Shown here piece by piece: positions 24,770 through 32,974 of a stretch of 64,000 nt of DNA. The notes below the pieces were generated by a model, which saw only the letters and a program-made list of their open reading frames with translations, did not search any database and was not told the DNA's origin. This DNA comes from Hyphomicrobium sp. LHD-15 (lineage in GTDB: Bacteria; Pseudomonadota; Alphaproteobacteria; Rhizobiales; Hyphomicrobiaceae). Positions within the stretch are counted from its first letter, which is position 1. Each line of letters opens with the position of its first letter. The stretch covers positions 620,001 to 684,000 of the forward strand of contig NZ_JAVIFT010000001.1 of the NCBI RefSeq assembly GCF_031157355.1. Reading direction: 5' to 3'. The position numbers were made by a program, and so were the translations under genes.

Positions 24770-26803
24770 ATGGTACGCGTGTGGACTGGTGGACTTTTGG
24801 CGTCCGTATCGCTGATCGCGCTCACGCAAAGCGCTGGCGCGCAGGAAATTCTTCTCGACGGAATCGTGATCACTTCTTCGAAGACGGAAGAACGCGCGAT
24901 CGATGCGCTCTCCGGATCATCGGCTGTAAGCCGGGAAGTGATCGACGAGCAATTCTCCGGTTCCGACGTTTCCAAGATTCTGAACACCATTCCGGGCGTC
25001 ACAACCTCGCAGACCGGTAGCGATACGGCCGTTGCGGTCAACGTTCGCGGGCTTCAGGATTTCGGACGCGTGAACGTGCTCATCGAGGGCGCGCGCCAGA
25101 ACTTCCAGCGCTCGGGCCACAATGCCAACGGCTCGTTCTATATCGAGCCGGAAATGATCGGCAGCGTTGACGTCACGCGCGGCCCGACGTCGATGATCTA
25201 CGGCTCGGGCGCCATCGGCGGCGTCGTTGCGTTCAACCTGCTCAACGCCGACAACATTCTCAAGGAAGGCGAATACGCCGCCATCCGGACCAACACGAGC
25301 TACGGTACCAACGACGACGGCAAGCTCGGCAGCGGTACGGTTGCCATGAGATCCGGGAACTTCGACATTCTCGGACAGTCGAACTATCGCGACAGCGAGG
25401 ATTACGAGGACGGCGGCGGGAACACGATCAAGGACACGGGCGATAAGACCAAGTCCAACATGATCAACGCGCGCTGGCGTCCTGCGCCTGGTCATCAGAT
25501 CACGGGAACTCTGATCGACTTCACGTCCGAGTTCGTCGATAGCCAGAATGGCGTCGGAACGCGCCGTGACACCACTGTCGAGAACAATCAATACACGCTC
25601 GGCTATACGTTCGAGAGCCCGAGCAATCCCCTGATCGATTTCAGCGCCAAGATCTATCGCAATGACACCGGGCTGGATCAGTTCAGCGTCACGAATCCTT
25701 TGTCGAACCGCTATTTCGACATCAAGACTGAAGGCTTCGACATCAACAACACCTCGCGCTTCGGCAGCGGCAACTTCAAGTTTGCGCTAACCTACGGCGG
25801 CGATGGCGTTTACGACGAGGTCGAGACGTTCGATACGGCAGGTTACGGAAGCGCACTCACTCCGGGCGGCAAACGTTCTCTCGAAGGTGCGTTCATCCAG
25901 AACCAGCTCACAATGTTCAACTTCGTCGAGCTGATCACGGCCCTCCGCTACGACCGCTACGAACTCGACAGCGCAGCAAACAGCGCAGAAGGCGATCGCG
26001 TATCTCCCAAGGTGACGCTAGGCGTCACGCCCGTTACCGGCGTGACCGTGTTCGGTACGTACGCCGAGGGTTATCGCGCTCCGTCCACGACGGAAACACT
26101 CATCGATGGCGCGCACCCGTTCCCCGCGTTCAATCTGCTGCCTAACCCCAATCTGACGCCGGAAGTGGCGCACAACTGGGAAGGCGGCGTGAACTTCAAA
26201 TTCGACGGCGTTCTAAAGCAGAACGACGCGTTCCGAGCAAAAGTCACCGGGTTCCGCAATCAGGTCGATGACTATATCGATGCGGTCTACATCGACAACT
26301 TGGGCAACAATCCCTGCGGCCCGCCCTTCTTCAGCTGCTTCCTTGACGACACCTTCCAGTACGTGAACATCGCGAGCGCACTTATCCAGGGCGTGGAACT
26401 CGAGGCCTCGTACGACGCCAGATCGTGGTTCGCGATCGTGACGGCCCAGCACATCACAGGCAAGAACGAGGATACCGGCGAAAAGCTCGTGACGGTTCTC
26501 CCCGACAGAGTCTCTGGAACCTTGGGCTTCCGCTTCCTTGATGAACGCCTTGTGGCCGGTACGCGCGTGACACTCGTCGACTCGCACGATGCGGGCTCTA
26601 CGGAAGCGGGGTCTGTCTATCCGGCCTCCGACTCTTATGCCCTCGTCGATTTGTTCGCTCAGTATCAGTTCAACGAAAACGCAACTCTGAACCTCAATGT
26701 CGATAACCTCTTCGACAAGGAGTACCTGCAGTATCTCAATCAGCAGAACAGCCCGGGTCTCAATGCCCGCGTTGGACTGACCATGCGCTTCGGGGCCCAG
26801 TAA
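24770..26803 (+). CDS. hmuR: TonB-dependent heme receptor
   Basis: 677 residues. Signal peptide ends ..TQSAGA, then EILLDGIVITSSKTEERAIDALS (TonB-box region) and plug VNVRGLQDFGRVNVLIEGARQNFQ, DVTRGPTSMIYGSGAIGGVVAF. In the barrel are the two hallmarks of heme receptors: YRAP (FRAP box) at about residues 435-438 and NPNL at about 459-462, with His449 between them, the conserved heme-ligating position. Ends ..GLTMRFGAQ. It brings heme across the outer membrane, driven by TonB. ATG 24770 was chosen because the signal peptide starts there. Confidence 0.93.
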   Translation: MVRVWTGGLLASVSLIALTQSAGAQEILLDGIVITSSKTEERAIDALSGSSAVSREVIDEQFSGSDVSKILNTIPGVTTSQTGSDTAVAVNVRGLQDFGRVNVLIEGARQNFQRSGHNANGSFYIEPEMIGSVDVTRGPTSMIYGSGAIGGVVAFNLLNADNILKEGEYAAIRTNTSYGTNDDGKLGSGTVAMRSGNFDILGQSNYRDSEDYEDGGGNTIKDTGDKTKSNMINARWRPAPGHQITGTLIDFTSEFVDSQNGVGTRRDTTVENNQYTLGYTFESPSNPLIDFSAKIYRNDTGLDQFSVTNPLSNRYFDIKTEGFDINNTSRFGSGNFKFALTYGGDGVYDEVETFDTAGYGSALTPGGKRSLEGAFIQNQLTMFNFVELITALRYDRYELDSAANSAEGDRVSPKVTLGVTPVTGVTVFGTYAEGYRAPSTTETLIDGAHPFPAFNLLPNPNLTPEVAHNWEGGVNFKFDGVLKQNDAFRAKVTGFRNQVDDYIDAVYIDNLGNNPCGPPFFSCFLDDTFQYVNIASALIQGVELEASYDARSWFAIVTAQHITGKNEDTGEKLVTVLPDRVSGTLGFRFLDERLVAGTRVTLVDSHDAGSTEAGSVYPASDSYALVDLFAQYQFNENATLNLNVDNLFDKEYLQYLNQQNSPGLNARVGLTMRFGAQ

Positions 26804-26947
26804 CTCCTCCCGCACTGCCTGGGTCCCCAAGTTGGCGGCGGCGTGTCTTTCCGGTCGTTCTTCCGAGGCCGGATCGGACGCTGCCGCCGTTCTTTTTATT
26901 CGCTATACTCTCGTTTTCTTGGCTCACGGAAGAAAGGACCCCCGACG

Positions 26948-27289
26948 ATGTTCATTGCCATGAACCGCTTCAAGGTGATCAAGGGCGCGGAAAGCGATTT
27001 CGAGCAGATCTGGCTTTCGCGTGAAACGCACCTCAACGAGCTCGCGGGCTTCGTCGAATTCCATCTGCTGAAGGGACCGGAGCGCGACGATCACGTGCTC
27101 TATTCCTCGCACACCGTCTGGCGGTCGAAGGCCGACTTCGAAGCCTGGACGAAATCGGAGCAGTTCCGCAAGGCTCATTCCGGCGCGGGATCGAGCAAGC
27201 CGCTCTACCTTGGCCATCCCGAATTCGAGGGATTCCAGGTTCTGCAAACCGTGACCAGCGACGGCACGCGCCTCGTCGCAGCCGAATAG
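26948..27289 (+). CDS. hmuQ: IsdG/HmuQ-type heme-degrading monooxygenase
   Basis: 113 residues, ABM fold (dimeric alpha-beta barrel). MNRFKVIKGAESDFEQIWLSRETHL at the N terminus gives the conserved Asn and the helix; HTVWRSKADFEAWTKSEQFRKAH carries the Trp and the His that act in IsdG-like heme oxygenases. It opens the heme ring in the cytosol and frees iron. An AAAGGA site precedes the ATG. Located between the heme receptor and hutX, which fixes the role. Confidence 0.88.
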   Translation: MFIAMNRFKVIKGAESDFEQIWLSRETHLNELAGFVEFHLLKGPERDDHVLYSSHTVWRSKADFEAWTKSEQFRKAHSGAGSSKPLYLGHPEFEGFQVLQTVTSDGTRLVAAE

Positions 27290-27314
27290 CGAGCCGAGCG
27301 GAGGATATTCTCCC

Positions 27315-27851
27315 ATGACCGCCGTAACCGAACAGCAGAACAACGATGTCTTCCAGCCGCTCGCGCAGCGGCTGGCCGCGAATGCCGACGGCATTCTCGA
27401 AGAGATCGCGCGCACGTATTCCGTCAGCACGCTCGAAGTTGTGCACGCACTGCCGGAACAGCACCGCACCATCGTCGATGGCGGGAAGCTCGAAGAGATC
27501 CTCCAAGCTGTGACAAGCTGGGGGTCAATCCTGTTCATCGTCCACACGCCGGATCTCGTGCTCGAATGCGAAGGTCCGCTGCCGCCGGGAACTTTCGGCC
27601 GCGGTTACTTCAACCTGCACGGAGACAGCCCGATCGGCGGGCACATTCGCGCCTCGCGCTGCAAGGAGATCGCGTTCGTGTCGCGGCCGTTCATGGGTCG
27701 GGACTCGCGATCGATCCAGTTCTTCAACGTCGACGGCGACGCGATGTTCAAGATTTTCGTGCGCCGCGACGAAAGCCGCAACCTGATTGCCGAGCAAGTT
27801 GCCCGGTTCGATGCGTTGAGCCAGGCCATGAGCGGCGATCTGGCTGCGTAG
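27315..27851 (+). CDS. hutX: HutX/HugX-family cytosolic heme carrier
   Basis: 178 residues. The family pattern is clear: YSVSTLEVVHALPEQHRTIVDG, then WGSILFIVHTPDLVLECEGPLPPG, GYFNLHGDSPIGGHIRASRCKEIAFVSRPFMGRDSRSIQFFN, and AMFKIFVRRDESRNL. HutX proteins bind heme in the cytosol and hand it to degradation enzymes. GGAGG site 7 bases before ATG 27315. Likely cotranscribed with the upstream oxygenase gene (25-base gap). Confidence 0.9.
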   Translation: MTAVTEQQNNDVFQPLAQRLAANADGILEEIARTYSVSTLEVVHALPEQHRTIVDGGKLEEILQAVTSWGSILFIVHTPDLVLECEGPLPPGTFGRGYFNLHGDSPIGGHIRASRCKEIAFVSRPFMGRDSRSIQFFNVDGDAMFKIFVRRDESRNLIAEQVARFDALSQAMSGDLAA

Positions 27852-27872
27852 TCGAGATCCCTGGAGACCGTC

Positions 27873-28361
27873 ATGTGCACCAACGAGCGTGACACCCTCA
27901 CGGATATTCAAGCCACCGGCTTCAGCGAGATGGAGCGCGAATGGCTGCATCTCGTCCGCCTGCATTGCATGAGCTACGAGCACAACCACGCGGAAGGCTG
28001 GGACCGTGCCATCAGCCATGCCGAGATGCGGTACGGCGCCGACAACGGCCCCGGCATTGCGTCGCGGATCGCGGTTCTGATCCGGGCCATGCGCGAGGAG
28101 CGCCGTGGCGGCTTCGGTTATCTGTCGCCGTTCTGCCCCTCTTGCCGCCAGCGTGTCACCGATGACGAATGGCAGCTCGTCACCCTGATGCAAGCCGGAT
28201 ATCGCGGCGAGCGGAGCAACATCGCGGAGGCAGCCGCCGACTTCGCGCGGAGAACCGAAGCGCCTGTACTTGCCGCAGCGGCGGCTCGTTTCGGCCGAAC
28301 GGTCGCGGCGGCAATCGATCCGCACAAGCCCGTCTCCCTCGCGGGAGCCAGGCTGCATTGA
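27873..28361 (+). CDS. Unknown protein of the heme operon with a CxxC
   Basis: 162 residues, not recognised. The N-terminal half is helical and rich in His, Trp and Met (REWLHLVRLHCMSYEHNHAEGW). In the middle is a FCPSCRQR element that could be half of a zinc ribbon or a redox pair. The C-terminal half is Ala-rich helix. No signal peptide. RBS GGAG 5 bases before the ATG. Only 21 bases separate it from hutX and from tonB, so it belongs to the heme operon; a regulatory or heme-handling role is inference. Confidence 0.7.
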   Translation: MCTNERDTLTDIQATGFSEMEREWLHLVRLHCMSYEHNHAEGWDRAISHAEMRYGADNGPGIASRIAVLIRAMREERRGGFGYLSPFCPSCRQRVTDDEWQLVTLMQAGYRGERSNIAEAAADFARRTEAPVLAAAAARFGRTVAAAIDPHKPVSLAGARLH

Positions 28362-28382
28362 GATTTCTGCTCTGAGGTCACA

Positions 28383-29375
28383 ATGGTTGCGGCCCCGCAG
28401 CTCGCCTTCGCTCTCGACGACGTGACGGCGCTGCCTGTTCCTGCGCATCCCGACGTCACCAACGGCTGGGCGTCTTCTCATCTCGGACCTTCGTCTCGCC
28501 GGGCGCTCGCGGCTTCGGGAGTGTTTTCGCTGACGCTGCACGCAATGGCCGCCGCGCTCGTGCTCACGACCTGGCAAAAGAGCGATCTTGGCGTTCTGCA
28601 AGAACCTACGCCGGCGATCAGCATGGAGTTGGTCGCCAGTCCAGTGTTCGAGAACGCGCCGGTCGACGTGCGGGAAGTTCAGATCGGCTCTGCGTCTTCG
28701 GTCGCGCAAGAGGTTGGAAACGAGGCCGATAGCGAAGCGAAAGCCGTCTCCGACGTGAAGCCGGACGAGAGCGTCGCACCCGATCCCCCTGCAGAGACTT
28801 TGCCGACGCCTCAGCCGTCCGCCGTCGCAACGGTGACCGAGCCGATCGACACCGTCATCGCGGGTCCGGCCGACGCCGAGGACGCGCTTCCACCTCCTGC
28901 GGCGTCAGAAAAGAAAAGCGAGCCAGTTCCACGAAAGGACGAAGCGCCCGCCGAGAAGCCGAAGAAGAAGAGCGAGAAGAAACCTGCCGAAACGAAAACG
29001 GCTAAAAAGACCGATGAGACCGACGCACAGACCAAGAAGAAGGGCGGAGCGGCGGCGCGTTCCAATGCCTCATCCGCCGGTGCTAGCCGAGCGTCCGCGA
29101 GCAAAGGCGACGCGGCAGGATATTCCGCACGCGTGCGTGCGCGCGTCGCCGCAAGCAAACCACCCGGACGCGGCCTCAAAGGAACGGCGACTGTTCTGTT
29201 CAGAGTTTCGCCTTCGGGCGGGCTCTCCGGCGTCCAGCTGACCCGCTCATCCGGAGTTGCCGCATTGGATCAAGCCGCCCTGGCGACCGTGCGTCGAGCA
29301 GCACCTTTTCCGGCGCCGCCGCCGGGAGTTTGGACACCCACACTTTCGTTCCGGATGCCGCTTTCCTTTCAGTGA
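28383..29375 (+). CDS. tonB: TonB energy-transducing protein
   Basis: 330 residues. N-terminal membrane anchor (SGVFSLTLHAMAAALVLTTW) with a ~40-residue cytosolic lead. The periplasmic linker is Pro/Glu/Lys-rich, with KKKSEKKPAETKTAKKTDET. The C-terminal domain is typical: YSARVRARVAASKPPGRGLKG, TATVLFRVSPSGGLSGVQLT, RSSGVAALDQAALATVRRAAPFPAPP. It transfers proton-motive energy to TonB-dependent receptors, here the heme receptor and perhaps the tandem pair. No exbB or exbD is in the window, so it must share an ExbBD pair elsewhere. Last gene of the plus-strand heme operon. Confidence 0.9.
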   Translation: MVAAPQLAFALDDVTALPVPAHPDVTNGWASSHLGPSSRRALAASGVFSLTLHAMAAALVLTTWQKSDLGVLQEPTPAISMELVASPVFENAPVDVREVQIGSASSVAQEVGNEADSEAKAVSDVKPDESVAPDPPAETLPTPQPSAVATVTEPIDTVIAGPADAEDALPPPAASEKKSEPVPRKDEAPAEKPKKKSEKKPAETKTAKKTDETDAQTKKKGGAAARSNASSAGASRASASKGDAAGYSARVRARVAASKPPGRGLKGTATVLFRVSPSGGLSGVQLTRSSGVAALDQAALATVRRAAPFPAPPPGVWTPTLSFRMPLSFQ

Positions 29376-29400
29376 TGGCCGATGCTGCGGCCGCGGTCCA

Positions 29401-29739
29401 TCACATCTCGATCTTAGGAACGTTCTCGGGCAGCACGCCAGAGGGCAGACAGGGACGGCCGGCCGCCTTGCAATAATAGGTTCCGTCACCGCCTTGCGTG
29501 CATTCGAGCGCCCGGTCGTCGGCATTGTCCCAGCTCTCGTAGCCGCGTCCCAGCGCACCGGCGCGTGACGACCACCACTTCTGCGCCGCTTGGAGCGCTT
29601 CCTCCTGCGTAGCGCCCGACGACTTGCCGCCCTCGACGGGATCGCCGCAGAACTTTCCGGCCATCGCACTCGTCGGCAGCAACACCATCGCAACGGCCGC
29701 GCCCAGCGCAGCCTGCCTCAAGCCTAGTCCAACTCGCAT
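29401..29739 (-). CDS. Small secreted protein downstream of mxa cluster
   Basis: 112 residues. Signal peptide (RQAALGAAVAMVLLPTSAMA) then a mature domain of ~85 residues with six Cys (FCGDP, ALECTQGGDGTYYCKAAGRPC), probably disulfide-bonded, plus ATQEEALQAAQKWWSSRAG. Start ATG 29739 has a GGGGAGAG site. It lies 49 bases past the beta-propeller gene on the same strand, the place where mxaH follows mxaE in Methylobacterium; homology to MxaH cannot be judged by eye. Function unknown. Confidence 0.7.
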   Translation of the reverse strand: MRVGLGLRQAALGAAVAMVLLPTSAMAGKFCGDPVEGGKSSGATQEEALQAAQKWWSSRAGALGRGYESWDNADDRALECTQGGDGTYYCKAAGRPCLPSGVLPENVPKIEM

Positions 29740-29788
29740 ACGATGGTCTCTCCCCTCGACTGTCTTAAGGGCGTTTTGCGTTCTCACG

Positions 29789-30751
29789 TCAAGGCTTGCG
29801 ATGCGAAATGACGACGGATCGCGGACCGCCGGGGCATTTGATCCGGCGGATTTCCTTGAGACTGTCCAGGTCCAGCACGGACACGTCGTCGGAGAACCAG
29901 TTGGCGACGTAAGCGCGGCGACCATCCGCCCGGATGGCGATGCCTTCCGGATAGCCGCCCACGCGGATCGAACTCGGCGTGCCGTTTTCTCCCGCCAGAA
30001 CCGCGACGCTTCCGCTCTGCTGATTGGTGATGAGAACGCGGGCACCGTCCGGCGTCACTGCTGCGCCATACGGCATCGCGCCGCTCTTTCGCGTCTCGAT
30101 CACCGCCAGTTGTTCGACGTCGATCACGGACACGTTGCCGCTTTGAACATTACCGACGTAGAGGCGCTTGGCGTCCGGCGAAAGCGCTATCGCGAACGGC
30201 GCGTGACCGACGGGGATGGTCGCGGCGATCGTGAGATCCTCAGTTCGGATGGCGCTGACGCTGTTGCTTTCGCGATTGGCGACGAACAGCAGTTTCTCAT
30301 TTGGCGTGAGCAGCAGATGGGCCGGCGCACGCCCCGCCTTGACCGTTCTCGCAGGCTTCTCGCCCGCCGTCTCGATGACCGAGATCTCGTCGCCATTCCA
30401 ATCCGCGACGTAGAGGCGTCCGCCAGACGCAACCGCGACGCCAAAAGGCGAGCCCGGCATTTTTATTGTGCGCAGGACACGCTGCTCGGCCAGGTCCACG
30501 ACGGAAACCGAGCCGAGATCCGGGTGGGTGACGTAAGCGAGCGGCGCATCCGGGGCGAGCGCGAGCGTGGCCGGCGCCTTGTCGAGCGCGATGGAGGACA
30601 GGGCGTCTCCCGCCTCGTCCCCGATCTCGGTCAATTTGGCCCCGGTCTGGCTCAATACGTAGATGCGCTCCGCCGCCCCGGCGACGTCCGCGTACACAAG
30701 GCAAGCCGACAAAAGGGCCGCAGCTCGCATCCAGGACAGGTTGCGCCGCAT
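29789..30751 (-). CDS. Periplasmic YVTN beta-propeller protein (mxaE position)
   Basis: 320 residues with a signal peptide (MRAAALLSACLVYADVAGA). At least six repeats of the YVTN type are visible, each with a pattern like RLYVADWNGDEISVIET, LLFVANRESNSVSAI, RLYVGNVQSGNVSVID, RVLITNQQSGSVAVL and RAYVANWFSDDVSVLD. Start ATG 30751 has a GAGGAAA site; the gene follows mxaD by 10 bases and so belongs to the mxa operon. In Methylobacterium the gene after mxaD is mxaE, so this is its positional counterpart. Role in methanol oxidation is unproven; similar propellers accompany PQQ enzymes. Confidence 0.8.
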   Translation of the reverse strand: MRRNLSWMRAAALLSACLVYADVAGAAERIYVLSQTGAKLTEIGDEAGDALSSIALDKAPATLALAPDAPLAYVTHPDLGSVSVVDLAEQRVLRTIKMPGSPFGVAVASGGRLYVADWNGDEISVIETAGEKPARTVKAGRAPAHLLLTPNEKLLFVANRESNSVSAIRTEDLTIAATIPVGHAPFAIALSPDAKRLYVGNVQSGNVSVIDVEQLAVIETRKSGAMPYGAAVTPDGARVLITNQQSGSVAVLAGENGTPSSIRVGGYPEGIAIRADGRRAYVANWFSDDVSVLDLDSLKEIRRIKCPGGPRSVVISHRKP

Positions 30752-30761
30752 CGCCGTTTCC

Positions 30762-31304
30762 TCAGCTCTTGCCTTCAACCTTGGCCTTGAGCCCGGTGAG
30801 CCCTTCCTGCAGGAACTCCGTCATCGCCTTGACGGCGGCTTCGTCGTTGAGATTTTCCGGCGGGAAGTTGCTGGTGTCGCCGCGATAGAAGCGACCGATC
30901 CAGGTCACCTCGCTGCCCTCTCCTGCCGGCGTGACCGCGATGGTCGCCGAATAGAAGCTCACTGGCAGGGCTTCGAGGTTTTCGGTCGAGAGGCGGTAGC
31001 CGTAGGACATGCTCTCTGCGGTGTACTCGTCGAGACCTTCGACCAGCACCTTGCCGTTCTTGAGCGTGATCGTGCGGGTGGCACCTGCCGCGTTGCCGCC
31101 GGTCGCCTCGGTCTTGGTGATGCCGGGGTTCCAGCTGAAATCGGCGAACTCCTTGAGCGCTGCCCAGACCTTCGCGGGCGGGGCAGCGATCGTGATCTTC
31201 TCTTCCGCCTTTTGCGGCGTGGGTCCGTGAGCCAGACCCGGGGCAGTGGCGCCAATCCAAAGAGCGAGCGCGCCCATCATACGTGCGAACAATGTCATTT
31301 TCAT
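30762..31304 (-). CDS. mxaD: Methanol oxidation protein MxaD (SRPBCC fold)
   Basis: 180 residues. Signal peptide ends ..TAPGLAHG. The mature part is a START/SRPBCC domain: EEKITIAAPPAKVWAALKEF, NAAGATRTITLKNGKVLVEG, and GSEVTWIGRFYRG. In Methylobacterium MxaD is a periplasmic protein that aids the interaction of methanol dehydrogenase with cytochrome cL. ATG at 31298 has better spacing from GAGG than the ATG at 31304, so the protein may be two residues shorter. It follows mxaL by 12 bases. Confidence 0.92.
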   Translation of the reverse strand: MKMTLFARMMGALALWIGATAPGLAHGPTPQKAEEKITIAAPPAKVWAALKEFADFSWNPGITKTEATGGNAAGATRTITLKNGKVLVEGLDEYTAESMSYGYRLSTENLEALPVSFYSATIAVTPAGEGSEVTWIGRFYRGDTSNFPPENLNDEAAVKAMTEFLQEGLTGLKAKVEGKS

Positions 31305-31316
31305 CCTCGTACCGTT

Positions 31317-32357
31317 TCAAATGCTGAGTTGAACCGCTCCCACGCGCGGGCTCTTCGAGCCGCGCCCGGTGGCGGAATGGCGATGGAACCGCGATCTGAG
31401 ACTGGCCAGAAGCGGCAGGGCATAGAGCGCGACCAGCAGCGCGAGTGCCAAACTCGCGGGAACGGGCCGGATGTCGACGGCAACTTCGACGGGGCGCGTG
31501 TGAGCATGGGTCGATATCGCGCCCAGGAGGTCGTTCGTATCGATCAGATCGGCATGCGCGAGCCCGGTCTTGGCGGCCATGGCGGCGAGATGCTCGCTGT
31601 GCACGGACGACAGATGTTCCTCGCCCTTCGCGACGTCGGTTCCGAAGGGCGCCCACTTCGGGTGATAACCGGGACGCAGATGCGCGTCCGGCGGGGGCGC
31701 ACCCGAATGGTTCTCCTGCGGCACGTCCATCGGGCCGTAGACGCCGATCTCGTTACCGTCGTCATCGAACTTCGGCATCGGAACCTTGTCCTTGCCGCCG
31801 ATGCCGAGCACGAGGCCCATGACCTTGCCCAGCGTGCCCTCGAACTCAGGCAGGCCTGCGCCCGGCGGCAAGGGCGGCGCCTCGTGGCCATCGGTCACGA
31901 ACACGAGGTCGGCCTTCAGATCCTCGGCGATCGAGATGGCATGATAGAAGCCCTTGGCGACCATGCTGTCGCCTTCCCAGGCCATGCGCCAATCGAGGTT
32001 CTGGATCGCGGTTTCGAGCGGGGCAAAGTTCTCGCAAACCTCGACCGGATTGAAGAGCAGGAACGAACGGCGCTCGGTGAAAACGCCAAGGCCCAGACGC
32101 GACTGGCACGGCAGCGTGGCAAGCAAACGCTCGAGCGCGGCTTTCGCGGCGTCGAGCCGGCTGACGGGCTTGCCCGAGACGGTCATGTCGCGCGTATTCA
32201 TGCTGCCGGTGATGTCGACGACGGCAACGAGATCGTAGACGTCACGCGTAAGCTTCACGCGCGGAAGCACCGTCGCCAGAATGGTCAGCACCAACGCGGC
32301 GAGCAGCATCCAAAAGCGGACATCCCTCATACTCCCTTCCAACGGGCGCTCGCGCAT
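31317..32357 (-). CDS. mxaL: Methanol dehydrogenase maturation protein MxaL (VWA)
   Basis: 346 residues. N-terminal membrane helix (FWMLLAALVLTILATVLPRV), a von Willebrand A domain with a MIDAS start VVDITGSMN and FVTDGHEAPP, and a C-terminal membrane helix (PASLALALLVALYALPLLASL). MxaL with MxaA, C, K, R and S is needed to insert calcium and activate MxaF in Methylobacterium. Start overlaps the mxaK stop by one base (TGATG). Confidence 0.93.
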   Translation of the reverse strand: MRERPLEGSMRDVRFWMLLAALVLTILATVLPRVKLTRDVYDLVAVVDITGSMNTRDMTVSGKPVSRLDAAKAALERLLATLPCQSRLGLGVFTERRSFLLFNPVEVCENFAPLETAIQNLDWRMAWEGDSMVAKGFYHAISIAEDLKADLVFVTDGHEAPPLPPGAGLPEFEGTLGKVMGLVLGIGGKDKVPMPKFDDDGNEIGVYGPMDVPQENHSGAPPPDAHLRPGYHPKWAPFGTDVAKGEEHLSSVHSEHLAAMAAKTGLAHADLIDTNDLLGAISTHAHTRPVEVAVDIRPVPASLALALLVALYALPLLASLRSRFHRHSATGRGSKSPRVGAVQLSI

Positions 32358-32974
32358 CAGGGAAGCCCTTTCGGAACGCCCGGAAGGTCTGTCCAGAGGC
32401 GCTTCGGCGCGTCGGGTGGGACGTCATCGATTTCCTGCTCGTAGCCCGGAAAATCCCGGACGATGCGCATGGCGACATCATAGTTGTATTTGATATCCCA
32501 GGCGGTGGGATCGAGGCGCAGGGCCAGACGGTATTCGTCCTTTGCGAGGCGCGTGAGCGGAATGGCCTTGTCCAGGTTGCTGCGCGCGACCGCCGCGATC
32601 GCCTCCTGAACGCGCGCATTGGCGTGATTGTAGAGTAGACGTGCCCGCAGCTTCGGGTCGGAAATCACCGCGGATGAATCGAGCAGGCTTTGAGCTTCTT
32701 CCCAGCGGTCACGTTTCAGCAGAAAATGAGAACGCGCGACCAGCACCTCGCCGGACGCCTTTCTGACATCGACCGGCACATCTTCGCCTGCTGCCAGCGC
32801 GGCGATGGTGGCGTTGTCGCGGCGGACCTCGTAGATCCGCCAGGTCAGCATCGCGAGGCCGGCGACCGAGGCGACCAGTGCCGCCCCCAATGCGATCGTG
32901 CGAACTTTCTTGATGGCGGCGAAGACGGGAGCCAACAGGCGCGACGTAAGCGATGGACGCGGCGGCATGCTCAA
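32357..32974 (-). CDS. mxaK: Methanol dehydrogenase maturation protein MxaK
   Basis: 205 residues. One N-terminal membrane helix (VRTIALGAALVASVAGLAMLTW) and a periplasmic helical part that looks TPR-like (HANARVQEAIAAVARSNLDKAIPLTRLAKDEYRLALRLDPTAWDIKYNYDVAMRIV). Short gene overlaps on both sides: 4 bases with mxaC, 1 base with mxaL. Identified by membrane anchor, length and fixed place in the mxaACKLD order. Confidence 0.9.
   Translation of the reverse strand: MSMPPRPSLTSRLLAPVFAAIKKVRTIALGAALVASVAGLAMLTWRIYEVRRDNATIAALAAGEDVPVDVRKASGEVLVARSHFLLKRDRWEEAQSLLDSSAVISDPKLRARLLYNHANARVQEAIAAVARSNLDKAIPLTRLAKDEYRLALRLDPTAWDIKYNYDVAMRIVRDFPGYEQEIDDVPPDAPKRLWTDLPGVPKGLP

Noticed and set aside
30663-32444. 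593-residue plus-strand frame opposite mxaD/mxaL
   Set aside because: Crosses gene borders of the mxa operon on the other strand; composition typical of a shadow.
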